DNA of 6,001 bases from Coxiellaceae bacterium. Lineage in GTDB: Bacteria; Pseudomonadota; Gammaproteobacteria; Coxiellales; Coxiellaceae. Positions 5,821 to 6,001 of this stretch are shown here, piece by piece; position 1 is the stretch's first letter, and every line of letters starts with the position of its first letter. The translations under genes were made by a program, and so were the position numbers. The notes beneath the pieces are model-generated. The model saw only the letters and a list, made by a program, of their open reading frames with translations. It was not told the origin of the DNA and did no database searches. The stretch is from the NCBI GenBank assembly GCA_014238325.1, contig JABABH010000058.1, positions 1 to 6,001 of the forward strand. Direction: 5' to 3'.

Positions 5821-6001
5821 TTAGAATAGGCACATCAAGTTCGTTTCATTGATAACTACACATTGACTGTCTTGAGTGTTCACCGAGCACACTGATTTTG
5901 TTCTTTTACAGGGCAAGTCGTCTTCAATTAAATCTTGTGCGAATGCCCTATCCATGTTGCTAGGTCTATTCAGTGCACCTCTTACCTGATCATTGATGAT
6001 A
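5821..6001 (-). CDS. Possible 3' end of an unidentified gene with a Cys-rich C-terminus (partial)
   Basis: A minus-strand frame open from the right edge through 59 codons to a TAA at 5823-5821. The other two minus frames hit stops within a few codons of the edge. The encoded tail begins IINDQVRGALNRPSNMDRAF, continues with an acidic segment (DLIEDDLPCKR), and has four Cys at residues 31, 38, 47 and 57 of the visible part, ending MCLF. Even spacing of Cys suggests disulfides in an exported protein, but this is inference. A stretch this long can occur by chance in a sequence of this composition, and I recognise no family. If real, the gene starts beyond the right edge and runs in the same direction as the small gene at 5383-5664. 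The bases between 5713 and 5820 hold no gene that I can support. Confidence 0.4.
   Translation of the reverse strand, partial: IINDQVRGALNRPSNMDRAFAQDLIEDDLPCKRTKSVCSVNTQDSQCVVINETNLMCLF

Noticed and set aside
5785..5829. Inverted repeat CTATTCT (5785-5791) / AGAATAG (5823-5829)
   Set aside because: The loop is 31 bases and there is no T-run after the stem on the minus strand, so neither a terminator nor an obvious regulatory hairpin is supported.

Overview
The window looks like ordinary chromosome from a moderately AT-rich gammaproteobacterium. Gene content (a FadI/FadJ-type beta-oxidation pair and an M17 leucyl aminopeptidase) and codon use would fit a Legionellales-like host, but that placement is inference; only a protein search or a phylogeny could fix it. 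No mobile element, CRISPR array, rRNA or tRNA was recognised.

Layout from left to right: (1) the first 112 bases hold the 5' end of a minus-strand gene that leaves the window on the left; its product starts with a strong signal-anchor or signal peptide followed by a Thr-rich stretch. (2) A 232-base non-coding gap follows. (3) A minus-strand M17 leucyl aminopeptidase with all its metal-binding and catalytic residues (345-1736, GTG start). (4) A 187-base divergent intergenic region (1737-1923) carries promoters for both directions and a small perfect dyad. (5) A plus-strand two-gene operon encodes a 3-ketoacyl-CoA thiolase (1924-3270) and a FadJ-type enoyl-CoA hydratase / 3-hydroxyacyl-CoA dehydrogenase (3267-5363), joined by an ATGA stop/start overlap. 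(6) A convergent small minus-strand gene (5383-5664) encodes a 93-residue protein with no secure assignment; a terminator-like hairpin for the fad operon extends into its 3' end. (7) A gene-poor stretch follows, and from 5821 to the right edge there is an open minus-strand frame that may be the 3' end of another gene with a Cys-rich C-terminus.

The two fad genes would act together: the FadJ-like protein hydrates enoyl-CoA and oxidises the 3-hydroxyacyl-CoA, and the thiolase cleaves the resulting 3-ketoacyl-CoA to acetyl-CoA and a shortened acyl-CoA. Gene order (thiolase first, multifunctional subunit second) is that of fadIJ rather than fadBA. The aminopeptidase is divergently transcribed and has no obvious biochemical link to them.

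I did not find a convincing new system. The points most worth checking are the two edge genes, which are easy to miss, the Trp-rich insertion loop of the thiolase, and the unassigned small protein.
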